Below are positions 22,846 to 29,853 of a stretch of DNA of 38,251 nt, in pieces. The DNA lies in the IMG/VR virus record IMGVR_UViG_3300033156_001165, positions 1 through 38,251 of that record. One strand, 5' to 3'. The stretch is from a virus. A model generated the notes under the pieces. The model made no database searches. It worked only from the letters and a program-made list of their open reading frames with translations, and was not told the origin of the DNA. The position numbers and the translations under genes are program-made. The stretch's first letter is position 1. Every line of letters begins with the position of its first letter.

Positions 22846-23217
22846 TCAGTCCAGGCGTCCCTCGGCCCACGCCTTGATACCGTGCTTTCGCAAGACCTCT
22901 GCAAAAGCACGGGCATAGGCCATCTTCCTTTCATAGGATTGACCGAAACCATTCACCCAGATCATCAGTCCTTTAGGGTAGCGTTTCGAGGTCAATCCCT
23001 TCTTCTTGCACCAGCGTGCCCATCCTGTGTTGCCCGGGAAAGCGACCCAGGCGAAACCGCACAGGCCCTCCCGGCAGACGTAAATGGGCTTGCTGGGGTC
23101 CAAGTCATTGCCCAGCGGGGTGCTGGGCGTGCCCACAACCATGGGTCGGGGCTGGCACTGCGTGGCGGCCTCGTGTCCCGCTTGGCAAGCCTCCTGGTAA
23201 ATCGTTTCGTACTGCAT
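22846..23217 (-). CDS. Unknown protein (123 aa), early block
   Basis: ATG 23217 is supported by GAGGAGG ten bases upstream; the longer in-frame version reaching 23304 has no site. The 123-residue protein has YVCREGLCGFAWVAFPG and WARWCKKKG, three cysteines that may form part of a metal site, and a C-terminal mixed alpha/beta region ending in helices rich in Arg and Ala (ERKMAYARAFAEVLRKHGIKAW). The C-terminal half (GLMIWVNGFGQSYERKMAYARAFAEVL) resembles a small alpha/beta unit also seen in the next gene upstream, so the two could be distant duplicates. Function unknown. Confidence 0.62.
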   Translation of the reverse strand: MQYETIYQEACQAGHEAATQCQPRPMVVGTPSTPLGNDLDPSKPIYVCREGLCGFAWVAFPGNTGWARWCKKKGLTSKRYPKGLMIWVNGFGQSYERKMAYARAFAEVLRKHGIKAWAEGRLD

Positions 23218-23300
23218 AATGCGTCCTCCTCGTTGCTTTTTTGCCATGCCCCCGCGCTGCATGGCCTTGAAGTTGATTCCGGCGCGGGCGGTGTCACGGT

Positions 23301-23561
23301 TCACTCTTCGCTACTCACGTCGATCACGCGCCCAACGGCAGGTACCCAGACCATGCAGCCGTTGGGCAAATACGCGCCGATCCAACGCCCGTGCCAGCCC
23401 AGTTTGCGGGCCAGCTTTTCCGCTGCTCGCGCGTGGTCAACATCCCGGCGGACAGCGTAATCTCTGCTAACAACGGCTGAGCCTTCCGAGCAACGCGCAA
23501 TGAAGCGCGCCCCCTTGGTCTCGGTTGGCCCGTGATACTTGGTTATGATGGTCTCCACCAT
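23301..23561 (-). CDS. Small unknown alpha/beta protein (86 aa), early block
   Basis: ATG 23561 with GGAGGGG seven bases upstream. The protein shows a beta-helix-beta layout: IITKYHGPTETKGARFIARC, a helix HARAAEKLARKLGW, and a final strand CMVWVP. This arrangement is common among short phage proteins that bind DNA or nucleotides, but no diagnostic residues are present. Eighty-three bases follow before the 123-residue gene. They contain no further gene that I can support. Confidence 0.65.
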   Translation of the reverse strand: MVETIITKYHGPTETKGARFIARCSEGSAVVSRDYAVRRDVDHARAAEKLARKLGWHGRWIGAYLPNGCMVWVPAVGRVIDVSSEE

Positions 23562-23629
23562 TCACCCCTCCATCTCAGGTTGGCCGCGCTTTCGCGCAGC
23601 AATAGCCCTGATTTTCCGGCACAAGCGGG

Positions 23630-24229
23630 TTACCTCTGGTTGGCAGGGATACCATCAAGCCACCAGGGAACCTTGGCTTCACTGTGCAGGGACTGGCGCC
23701 ATTCGCTCAGCAAGGATAGCGGTACCTTGTCGAATACCTTGGCTTCCTGTAACAGGGCATCCCATTGATGCACAGCTTCTTCGAGTTCCAAGAGTCCGCT
23801 CTCTAGTTGTTCCACCTTTTCCCAGGGGACCGGCGGTTTCTTTCTATTGGCCCGGGCATCTTCATAAAGTACCCAGTAGTGCTGGAACGAGAGGACCAGT
23901 ACCTCGAACGCGCAGAAAACGTCCATGCGGTCGCAAGCCATCTTCCATGCAAGGGTATCGTCCAGGTAGCACTCCTCGTAAAGCTTCACGTTGGTTGCCA
24001 CCAATGCCCGGGCATACTGGACGGCGCCCAGGGCATCCTCTGGTAGCAAAGAGGGTGAGAAGGGTGGGTTCAGACATAGCTGGCTGCGAAAAGGTTCCCT
24101 GTTGGGAACCTCAATGCCCCGGGTTTCACAATATCCCAGGGCGACTGCCACGTTGAAGGCTTCCTGCCTGTTCCATAAAGGGCCTCTTTGCAAAGCCCCT
24201 TTCAGTTCGGCCAAGGCATCAGCGCTCAT
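23630..24229 (-). CDS. Unknown helical protein (199 aa), early block
   Basis: ATG 24229 with AAGGGGAG seven bases upstream, overlapping the stop of the 111-residue gene as ATGA. The product is mostly helical, acidic and rich in Leu, Ala and Glu; there are several Cys and Trp residues but no clear metal motif. A Pro-rich break lies near residue 55 (NPPFSPSLLPED) and another near 130 (KKPPVPWEK). No family recognised. Confidence 0.65.
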   Translation of the reverse strand: MSADALAELKGALQRGPLWNRQEAFNVAVALGYCETRGIEVPNREPFRSQLCLNPPFSPSLLPEDALGAVQYARALVATNVKLYEECYLDDTLAWKMACDRMDVFCAFEVLVLSFQHYWVLYEDARANRKKPPVPWEKVEQLESGLLELEEAVHQWDALLQEAKVFDKVPLSLLSEWRQSLHSEAKVPWWLDGIPANQR

Positions 24230-24561
24230 GGTACTCCCCTTAACGAGTGATGATTTTGTCCCAAACCCACTCGCAGTACTTCACACAGGGCCTCATCGCC
24301 CACGCAAGGCAACCCCAGTGCTTCGCAGCCTGGGAATGGGTCGCGTAGCAGAACGTCCGGCTTCCAGGGCCAGTCCTCCGGTAATTCCCGGGCCGCTGGT
24401 CCTATGTCACCAAAGGTTCCCTCAAAGTCCTCTGGCGGAGGGTCATGCAAACCAAGTTTGCACCCGACACCGCAGAGACCGTTGAATACTACGGTCGCCA
24501 GCCTGCCATCGGGCAGGCGCACCTGTGTACCAATGGTTGTGATTCCGAATGGTCTGGGCAT
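24226..24561 (-). CDS. Unknown protein (111 aa) with SH3-like start, early block
   Basis: ATG 24561 preferred because GAGGAAGG is upstream. The N-terminal 40 residues read as a small beta-barrel (FGITTIGTQVRLPDGRLATVVFNG) of the KOW/SH3-like kind, with conserved Gly and Asp at the turn. The rest is Pro-, Gly- and Cys-rich with little regular structure. Cysteines at about 30, 34, 79, 86 and 93 might bind a metal. The stop overlaps the next start as ATGA. Function unknown. Confidence 0.6.
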   Translation of the reverse strand: MPRPFGITTIGTQVRLPDGRLATVVFNGLCGVGCKLGLHDPPPEDFEGTFGDIGPAARELPEDWPWKPDVLLRDPFPGCEALGLPCVGDEALCEVLRVGLGQNHHSLRGVP

Positions 24562-24572
24562 GGCAACCTTCC

Positions 24573-24923
24573 TCAACGAGTGACAATTCTGCCCCGGCGC
24601 GGGGGCAGGATATCCCGCAAGTTCATCAGGGCGGAGAAGAGGGTTTTGCGGACCCTGATTTTTCCTTCAAGGCCCTGAGCCTGGAAACCCTCTTCCCCGG
24701 TGATCGAAGTGGCTTCCCAGTAGTCGTGACCCAGTAGGGCCAGGGAAGCCAGTGGGTCACGCGCCAGTTCGCCGGTGGGCATTTCCAGCCACACCAGAGA
24801 CTGGTGCCACTCGTCGCCCGTGATAGGCGTGTTGCTGCCGGGTTGGTAGCAGGGCTCATGGGCAATGGCCTCCAGCAGGGGGGCCATGTTCTTGTGGTTA
24901 ATCACTTTGGGCAGCTTCATCAT
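24573..24923 (-). CDS. Unknown protein (116 aa), early block
   Basis: Two ATG codons stand at 24923 and 24920 behind GGGGAG. The protein begins with an amphipathic helix and has a central segment with WHQSLVWLEMPTGELARDPLASLALLGHDYWEA and a basic C-terminus (KIRVRKTLFSALMNLRDILPPRRGR). It overlaps the previous gene by 26 bases and is followed after 11 bases by the 111-residue gene. No known family; the basic tail could bind nucleic acid. Confidence 0.62.
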   Translation of the reverse strand: MMKLPKVINHKNMAPLLEAIAHEPCYQPGSNTPITGDEWHQSLVWLEMPTGELARDPLASLALLGHDYWEATSITGEEGFQAQGLEGKIRVRKTLFSALMNLRDILPPRRGRIVTR

Positions 24924-25230
24924 TATCTCCCCGCTTCAAGGACCCCCACCAGCCCAGGTCGAAGGCAATCTTCGCTGGGCAGCGGTAACGGGCCGTCACC
25001 AGGTCGCCGTCAATGAGGTCTAAAACCTCACGACAGCGGTCACTGTCCGGGTCCACATGGCCCCGCTGGCAGATTTCTTCAATGCCAAACGGAGCCGAGG
25101 GGTCCCGGACGTACGCCACTGCCACGTAGTAATCGCCCGTGACAGAGGCGCCTTTGTAAACGGCCGCGAACCCTTCCCGGCCGTCTTTGTACTTTCCAAG
25201 TTTAAGAAGTTGGTAGCCGTCCGGGATCAT
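24898..25230 (-). CDS. Unknown alpha/beta protein (110 aa), early block
   Basis: ATG 25230 with GGAGGG eight bases upstream. The first half is beta-rich (DGYQLLKLGKYKDGREGFAAVYKG, YYVAVAYVRD), the second half has two cysteines and an acidic helix (CREVLDLIDGDLV). The C-terminus (GDNDEAAQSD) is acidic and overlaps the next gene. An acidic small protein of this type could mimic DNA or RNA, but no evidence decides it. A 10-bp hairpin lies in the 79 bases upstream. Confidence 0.62.
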   Translation of the reverse strand: MIPDGYQLLKLGKYKDGREGFAAVYKGASVTGDYYVAVAYVRDPSAPFGIEEICQRGHVDPDSDRCREVLDLIDGDLVTARYRCPAKIAFDLGWWGSLKRGDNDEAAQSD

Positions 25231-25253
25231 TTTTACCCTCCATACGTAAACAG

Positions 25254-25280
25254 GGCCGCTGCTTCGTTCGAGCAGCGGCC
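25254..25280 (-). other. Perfect 10-bp hairpin in early leader region
   Basis: A GC-rich stem (25254-25263 with 25271-25280) and 7-nt loop between the 81- and 110-residue genes. It lacks a proper T tract on the minus strand, so a processing or stabilising role fits better than termination. Confidence 0.45.
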
Positions 25281-25309
25281 AGAGGCGGTGTCACTCAAGC
25301 AACGATTTT

Positions 25310-25555
25310 TCAAGCCACCTTGGGAACACGTTTCAAATGCAGGGCCACCTGCAAAACGAAACGTGCTCGGTCTGCAACCTCCAGGCCGAGGTTGGAATCG
25401 ACCTTGGCCAGTTCGGCCGCTTGCCGCAAGGTTTCACGGGCGATTTCCTGAAGGTCTTCACCCATCGCCCAACAATCGCCACCGCCGTAGTAGGAAACGG
25501 TGGCGATAGCTTCGGCTACCGACTTGGCGGTAGCCGGAGTGAGATCATTTCGCAT
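25310..25555 (-). CDS. Small helical unknown protein (81 aa), early block
   Basis: ATG 25555 with GGGAGG nine bases upstream. The protein is nearly all helix, rich in Ala, Leu, Glu and Arg (KSVAEAIATVSYYGGGDCWAM, then ETLRQAAELAKVD), with a basic C-terminus (FVLQVALHLKRVPKV). It comes directly after a strong hairpin terminator, so it would be made only by transcripts that read through. No family is recognised. Confidence 0.62.
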   Translation of the reverse strand: MRNDLTPATAKSVAEAIATVSYYGGGDCWAMGEDLQEIARETLRQAAELAKVDSNLGLEVADRARFVLQVALHLKRVPKVA

Positions 25556-25570
25556 GACATGTCCTCCCTA

Positions 25571-25610
25571 TAAAGAAAAACCACGGATGGCACCCCGAGT
25601 GCCACCCGTG
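25571..25610 (-). terminator. Strong terminator after the first early gene
   Basis: Leftward, a 12-bp stem with one G-T pair (25599-25610 with 25582-25593) and a 5-nt loop is followed by GGTTTTTCTTTA, the classical form of a Rho-independent terminator. It lies 50 bases past the first gene of the early transcript and 16 bases before the next start. It could act as an attenuator that limits or delays the rest of the early genes, or need an antitermination factor. Confidence 0.75.
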
Positions 25611-25659
25611 TTAGGTTGGGTTGGCCTGGCCCGGCCGGGTTCAGGTTTGGGTTTGGGGG

Positions 25660-26064
25660 TTAAAACTGCGGCGTAATCTTCTTGCCGACGCGGAGCACGT
25701 CGTCCGCATCGACGCTGAGGAGCCGTTCGCCGTGATACGGCATCTCAGCCAAGCAAACCGTGATTTCCCGCCCCCTGATTTCCCCGGCATGTTTGCCGGA
25801 GTGCCACCGCAACAGGGTTTTGGCGGTGGCAATGGCGGGCACACGACCCAGGTCATCCGTCCAAACCTCCACCCAACAGGGGATGGAGATTTTGTCGAAG
25901 ACCTTTTCCCCATGATCTTCAGCCGTCTCAGGGCGTTTGCCCCGATTGGCTGCGGTGCGGAGTTGGTATTCCAACTCCGGGGGAACGTCGCCCTCTTTGA
26001 GGGCGATTTGCTCAACCAACTCTTTGAGTTGGTCGATTTTGGATTGAACGGTTTTCCTTGCCAT
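25660..26064 (-). CDS. First early gene, unknown protein (134 aa)
   Basis: ATG 26064 with GAGGAGG nine bases upstream; the longer in-frame version has no site. The product begins with a basic segment and an amphipathic helix (SKIDQLKELVEQIALKEG), followed by a beta-rich core: ISIPCWVEVWTDDLGR, TLLRWHSGKHAGEIRGREITVCLAEM, GERLLSVDADDVLRV. It is the first gene after the strong promoter at 26163-26191 and stands alone before a terminator. A regulator or antitermination factor would fit this position, but no family supports it. Confidence 0.65.
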   Translation of the reverse strand: MARKTVQSKIDQLKELVEQIALKEGDVPPELEYQLRTAANRGKRPETAEDHGEKVFDKISIPCWVEVWTDDLGRVPAIATAKTLLRWHSGKHAGEIRGREITVCLAEMPYHGERLLSVDADDVLRVGKKITPQF

Positions 26065-26162
26065 GATCGTCCTCCTCATCGTCATGGCCGGGCCAGGACC
26101 GTCAACCCAGGGCCATCGGGGTTGAACCCCCCATCGGGGGTAATCCCCCATTGCCCGATTGC

Positions 26163-26191
26163 AGCATACCATATTGTCAAACCGTTGTCAA
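26163..26191 (-). promoter_or_regulatory. Strong leftward early promoter
   Basis: Perfect TTGACA (26186-26191), 17-bp spacer and TATGCT (26163-26168). TTCG lies exactly two bases upstream of the -35, and a seven-G tract (26199-26205) adjoins it. The leader is about 90 bases and carries two GC-rich hairpins. Likely drives the early genes and, through readthrough, the replication block. Confidence 0.75.
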
Positions 26192-26313
26192 CACGAAACC
26201 CCCCCAAACGTGGCATATTTTGGCGATTATTACGAAAAAAATATCCGTAACACAAACCCCACACGGGTGGGGTGGGGTATCCCCATGTCGTACAATGGCG
26301 CTGGGTGGGGTAT

Positions 26314-26342
26314 TTGACTATGATTGACAAACCGGGTAGGTT
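26314..26342 (+). promoter_or_regulatory. Rightward promoter for the 179-residue protein
   Basis: TTGACT (26314-26319), 17-bp spacer, TAGGTT (26337-26342). Moderate match; the -10 is imperfect. It is preceded by two copies of GGGTGGGGTAT (ending about 26280 and 26313) that may be operators. Confidence 0.5.
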
Positions 26343-26367
26343 ACACAACACGCAGGGGAGCGGAACC

Positions 26368-26907
26368 ATGAGCAGGACACTGAACGTCACCCGTCGGGGT
26401 AGGGGTACCCGGCCTCGCAAGTTCACCATTACGGTGGAGGTCCCGCAGGAAGACGATGTGAGAGTGCCTCACAAAACCCGGGGGTTGAAAACCGGAGTGG
26501 GCATCTTTACCTTCCTGGCCATGCTGTTCGATCTGAATGAGCATCTGCCCCGAGAGAAAAAGATGACGGACCTGACTATTGCCCGGTTGCTGGTACAGGA
26601 GTTTGCCCATCTCCTGGAGAAGAACCGTTCCTCAATTCGCAAGGTAGCAGAGGGTAAGTTGAAGATCAGCTACTACCGGGCGCTCTACAACGCGGGACGA
26701 ATGACCCAGGGACGTATCCCCAATCCCAAGAGCAGGCGGTACGGACCGGACGGTTTGCCATACCTGGGTGGAGCCACGTACCAGGACACCCGTCAAACCC
26801 TGTTGGAAATGGTGGAGGAAACACATGCCCACTCAAAACCGTGTAAGAGAACTGGAAAGCCTGGGCTGGAAAGTGGGGGTAGTGGAGCGCTGGATTCCGC
26901 AAGCTAG
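26368..26907 (+). CDS. Putative DNA-binding regulator (179 aa)
   Basis: ATG 26368 has AGGGGAG nine bases upstream; product 179 residues. The N-terminus is basic (Arg/Lys and Thr-rich). The central segment (MTDLTIARLLVQEFAHLLEKN and KISYYRALYNAGRM) has the helix-turn-helix-like order seen in small phage and planctomycete DNA-binding proteins that end in an xYNxG turn. It is divergent from the early transcript and has its own promoter with operator-like repeats, as a repressor or activator would. The last 28 residues overlap the next gene in another frame and are low-complexity. No family name can be given; a small terminase-like or sigma-like protein is an alternative. Confidence 0.55.
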   Translation: MSRTLNVTRRGRGTRPRKFTITVEVPQEDDVRVPHKTRGLKTGVGIFTFLAMLFDLNEHLPREKKMTDLTIARLLVQEFAHLLEKNRSSIRKVAEGKLKISYYRALYNAGRMTQGRIPNPKSRRYGPDGLPYLGGATYQDTRQTLLEMVEETHAHSKPCKRTGKPGLESGGSGALDSAS

Positions 26908-27211
26908 GCGCAGGCTGGACCTGTTTGGATTTGCGGACGTGGTGGCCCTGGTGCCCGGCAGGCAGGGGACTACCTACCTGCAATTAACTACGGCTCCCCA
27001 CGGCAGGGAAAGGTTGCGGAAGGTGCTCGACTGCTCGAACGTGAAGCAAGTATTGCTGGCGGGAAACCACGTGGAGGTCTGGGAATGGCGGAAGGTACGC
27101 CGCAACGGACGCAGGGTATGGGATGCCCGGCGCTGGGTAGTCTCTCTGGAGAGAGGAAAGTTGCGGGCCGACGAAAGCTTTCCTTACAGCCGGTTGAAAC
27201 CGTCTAGCTAA
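26825..27211 (+). CDS. Resolvase/VRR-like endonuclease (restriction-fold)
   Basis: ATG 26825 with GGAGG eight bases upstream, 128 residues. It begins with a helix and Trp/Gly turn, then a core in which DLFGFADVVALVP and YLQLTT stand where PD-(D/E)XK nucleases place the first Asp and the E-x-K strand, followed by a His-x-Arg helix and NHVEVWEWRK. The Asp/Phe/Gly/Asp strand and VEVWEWRK strand are typical of phage Holliday-junction resolvase-like or VRR-type nucleases. The E-x-K lysine is not clear (Gln-Leu-Thr), so activity is uncertain. Its stop shares a palindrome with the stop of the convergent tail gene. It is transcribed with the putative regulator. Confidence 0.6.
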   Translation: MPTQNRVRELESLGWKVGVVERWIPQARRRLDLFGFADVVALVPGRQGTTYLQLTTAPHGRERLRKVLDCSNVKQVLLAGNHVEVWEWRKVRRNGRRVWDARRWVVSLERGKLRADESFPYSRLKPSS

Positions 27212-29414
27212 TCTCGGTCCAGGGCGGCAGTTGAATGGTCTTGGTAGTAACGGACTGGCTGGCAAAGTCCACGTCAGTGACTACTTCCAATTCCTGGTAC
27301 TCCTTGTTGTTTGGTTCCACGGCCATGATCCAGTATTTGGCATTGCGCACATCCCAGTGGCAGAATACCCGGTCGTCCTGGTGGCCGGAGAACCAGTAGC
27401 CGCCCCCTTGGGCAAGCGGGTTACCGGCATTTATCTGGTTCCCAAAATTAGACCCGAACACGTTGTAGCCATTGAGCACTCCTCCGGGCAAAACTTCAAC
27501 CGTTTGTCCCGCTTGGCTACGGGTCAAGTCAGCAGTCAACCGCCCCCAAAAGTCCCCAGGCACCTGCATGTCCAGGATTACCCAGCGGGCGGTAATGGGG
27601 TTCCAGTAGGCCCAACCGTAAGCCCCAGTGTCACCGCTGGCAGTGGCCATCTTGGAAAACTGCTGGCACTCGTCATAGACAATCACCTCTAACTCGTCTG
27701 GATCACCCACCACCTTGGCCTGGGCATGGGAACCGCAGTTCAGGGAGTCTGTCATCTCGAAGCGGATGATCCGTTGCTGGACAGTGCCCACGAACAACGG
27801 GCGTTTCACAAACTGGCCGGTGCCGGGATCAAGGGCGCTGATGGTGCCATGCAACCGGGCCAGGTGGTATTCGCCCGAGCCCCAGATGATAGGGCTGTCC
27901 ATAGGAATGTCGGCAAAGAAGAACCAGCAGTTGTCCCATAGGGCATACTCTGGGGAGTTGTAGATTTCCCCGTGGGAAGTTTCTCCGTAGGGACGGGCTA
28001 CCTTGCCCGGGAGAACGTAGGGAATGTCGTAGGCACCGGCGTTCTTGACCGGGCATTTCTCTGGTGCGGAAAGATAGACCAGGTGCAAGTTGCGGGGGAA
28101 AGCAAAGGGGACGGGTCGGCTCAACAAGGGTAACGGGCCGGGAGTGGGGAAAAGGGTCTGGGGTTCACGGCGGCTGGTGAAATTGCTTATTCGCAAGGGA
28201 ACCTTTTTGGCGGGTGGCTGAACGTCCGGTGGGGAAAGATTGCGAAGTTCAGTATAGAGGCCATGCCGTCCACCGTAATCAGCCCAGCGGACCTCCTCAA
28301 CCTCGCTTCCGGGCAAGACGGGGAACAGCCCCATCAAACGGAAGAGGAAATTGCGGCTGATGGACAACCGGGACGCCAGCCGGGAGGCCATTTGGGCAGC
28401 AAAAGCTTCGGCCTGGGTGTAGGTGTCGGGGGTGTGGTCCTCGTCCTCAGTTTTCACGTAAGGGTAGGTGCTGGCCACTTTCAGTGAGGTACCGGGGTCC
28501 CCGTACAGGTCCAGGTCCTTCCGAACAACCTGGGTCATGCCGAACAACATCCCAGGGGCAGTCATACCCCCAGTTACGTTCAAGTCGTACTCTAACCCGG
28601 CATGGCCGTAATAGGCAGGGAATTGCACGTCCAGGTAACGGGGCTTGTTCACCTTGCCCAGAGTGCCCTGGTAGCCGTAGAGAATCCTGGACTGGTTTTC
28701 GGTTAACCAGGAGAGCAGGTCCTTGCCATCAATGTACTGGTAGTTGGCCAGGTCAACGATGGTGAAGGTATCGGTAGTGGGGTCATACACCACGTCCCAG
28801 TTGAGAATTTGCAGCAAGCGGTTGAGATTATCTTCGGGGGTGGTTCCTTCACCTTCCCAGATGTTTTCTGGTGGAGTGCTGTAAGGGAAGCTGGGCGTAG
28901 CTGGAACGGGAACCCCGGTTGCCCAAACGCTCCAAACTCTCTGGAACAGGGTGGGCCAGTCCACCTGTAGGCTTCCGTCATGGTAGGGGACGCCCTCGTG
29001 AAATACCCGTTTGCGGATGTTGTAGTGTCCCGTGTCCCCCAGAGCACTGTTGCGGAAATGGAGCCGTCGGTCCACTACCTCCACCAGGCACGGGGAAGCA
29101 TCTCCCAGGCTGGATAGCCCGTTGCCCAGCAGTTCCATGTGACCGCTAAGGTAGAGGTAGGGAATGGTGATGGAATCATCACCGAAGCAGAAACGTACTT
29201 CGATGAAGCCGTCCGGGTCCAGGTGGCTAACGTGCTTTCTCTGGAGGAGAAACCACCCCCGACCCGGCTCTGTCCCTCGGGGGTTCCAGTAGCTATTGGC
29301 TCGGCGCTCCCATAGTGAGGTGTCCAGGCCCAGTCGCCGACATTCCCGCCACAGGGACAGGGGGTTCAAACAGGGATAGCCGTTAATGGTGATAGAAATG
29401 CTGTAGGAAGCCAT
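27204..29414 (-). CDS. Tail hub/baseplate-like protein (736 aa)
   Basis: ATG 29414 is used; longer in-frame starts lie inside the control repeats without a ribosome site. The first 330 residues are beta-rich with many Trp and Tyr and DVQFPAYYGHAGLEYDLNV, like the hub region of siphovirus tail-tip proteins. Residues 330-400 contain a helical FAAQMASRLASRLSISRNFLF segment and RWADYGGRHGLYTELRN, typical of tail late-control proteins. The C-terminal third has repeated Trp/Tyr/Gly-rich strands, perhaps for carbohydrate contact. Directly upstream lie an inverted repeat, direct repeats and a promoter (29472-29500), so this gene is separately controlled from the genes to its right. Likely part of the tail tip. 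Confidence 0.6.
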   Translation of the reverse strand: MASYSISITINGYPCLNPLSLWRECRRLGLDTSLWERRANSYWNPRGTEPGRGWFLLQRKHVSHLDPDGFIEVRFCFGDDSITIPYLYLSGHMELLGNGLSSLGDASPCLVEVVDRRLHFRNSALGDTGHYNIRKRVFHEGVPYHDGSLQVDWPTLFQRVWSVWATGVPVPATPSFPYSTPPENIWEGEGTTPEDNLNRLLQILNWDVVYDPTTDTFTIVDLANYQYIDGKDLLSWLTENQSRILYGYQGTLGKVNKPRYLDVQFPAYYGHAGLEYDLNVTGGMTAPGMLFGMTQVVRKDLDLYGDPGTSLKVASTYPYVKTEDEDHTPDTYTQAEAFAAQMASRLASRLSISRNFLFRLMGLFPVLPGSEVEEVRWADYGGRHGLYTELRNLSPPDVQPPAKKVPLRISNFTSRREPQTLFPTPGPLPLLSRPVPFAFPRNLHLVYLSAPEKCPVKNAGAYDIPYVLPGKVARPYGETSHGEIYNSPEYALWDNCWFFFADIPMDSPIIWGSGEYHLARLHGTISALDPGTGQFVKRPLFVGTVQQRIIRFEMTDSLNCGSHAQAKVVGDPDELEVIVYDECQQFSKMATASGDTGAYGWAYWNPITARWVILDMQVPGDFWGRLTADLTRSQAGQTVEVLPGGVLNGYNVFGSNFGNQINAGNPLAQGGGYWFSGHQDDRVFCHWDVRNAKYWIMAVEPNNKEYQELEVVTDVDFASQSVTTKTIQLPPWTEIS

Positions 29415-29442
29415 GCCGGAATATCCGTCAAAACATTTCCGG

Positions 29443-29548
29443 GTTTGAATATTCGTCATAATTTGGGGGGGATATATGGCGCGTTTACGTTTGATTTCAA
29501 CACGAACACACACATATATCCCCCCCAAACCGTGACGGATATTCAAAC
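29443..29548. repeat. 36-bp inverted repeat around a promoter
   Basis: Arms 29443-29478 and 29513-29548 match at 32 of 36 bases and are separated by 34 bases. Each arm ends in TTTGGGGGGGATATATG (oriented inward) and starts with GTTTGAATAT. The promoter at 29472-29500 lies across the left arm and loop. Read as RNA it would form a long hairpin; read as DNA it gives two symmetrical protein-binding sites. Confidence 0.85.
29472..29500 (-). promoter_or_regulatory. Leftward promoter of the tail hub gene
   Basis: TTGAAA (29495-29500), 17 bp and ATATAT (29472-29477; TATATC one base on is an alternative). The TCAACACGAA box (29497-29506, plus strand) is identical in sequence and offset to that at 26188-26197. 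A seven-G tract lies upstream (29520-29526). About 60 bases separate it from the ATG at 29414. Confidence 0.55.
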
Positions 29549-29597
29549 TCGTCAATTTCGTGACGTATAATCAAACCCGTCAATTTCGTGACGTATA
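29542..29597 (-). repeat. 28-bp direct repeats (iteron-like)
   Basis: Two head-to-tail 28-bp units (29570-29597 and 29542-29569), with 2 differences, each containing CGTCACGAAATTGACG, an interrupted palindrome. A third partial unit runs into the inverted-repeat arm, and further ATATnCGTCA boxes occur at 29419-29430 and 29447-29459. They may be operators, or binding sites of a replication initiator. Confidence 0.75.
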
Positions 29598-29598
29598 T

Positions 29599-29853
29599 TT
29601 AGACCACCAGGCCCTTGCGTTTCAGGTAAGCCAGTTTGGAAACCCGGCCGGTCAAGCGCAGGTTGCTAGAAGGCCGGACACGGTGGCGGGTACCGTAAGC
29701 CCGCACAGAAGCGTGGCCCTTGGGTTGCATGTGCATCCGCCGCCAGGCAGACAGGTGGCGCAACCGCCGGGGCAGGCGTTTCCATGCTTCGGTGCCTACG
29801 TGAATGCGGCGATCCAGTTCGTACAAGTGTCCCCAGCGAACCTTCCTTCTCAT
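29599..29853 (-). CDS. Small basic protein (84 aa) after portal
   Basis: ATG 29853 overlaps the portal stop as ATGA. The 84 residues are rich in Arg, Lys and His (KRLPRRLRHLSAWRRMHMQPKG) with a few hydrophobics and a basic end (LAYLKRKGLVV). No known domain. It is followed after two bases by the 28-bp repeats. Because it is translated with the portal it may belong to the virion or help pack DNA, like the other basic mini-proteins here; the sequence alone does not settle it. Confidence 0.65.
   Translation of the reverse strand: MRRKVRWGHLYELDRRIHVGTEAWKRLPRRLRHLSAWRRMHMQPKGHASVRAYGTRHRVRPSSNLRLTGRVSKLAYLKRKGLVV

Larger units (their letters stand above)
26065..26367. promoter_or_regulatory. 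Divergent control region (303 bp)
   Basis: No gene of length 30 or more that I can support. Contents from left to right: two tandem leader elements starting CCATCGGGG, each a small hairpin (26118-26130 and 26136-26149); the leftward promoter (26163-26191); a TCAACACGAA box (26188-26197) and CCCCCCCAAAC (26199-26209); an inverted pair TTACG..CGTAA (26230-26250); a hairpin ACCCCAC..GTGGGGT (26256-26273); a rightward promoter (26314-26342). The layout, early genes on one side and a putative DNA-binding protein on the other, is like the lambda immunity region. Confidence 0.6.

Noticed and set aside
23220-23300. Hairpin with CCCGCGC and GCGCGGG arms
   Set aside because: Long loop and no T tract; probably not a terminator.
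29415-29555. Longer start for the tail hub gene
   Set aside because: The extra N-terminus would be encoded by the inverted repeat and has no ribosome site, and its residues look random.
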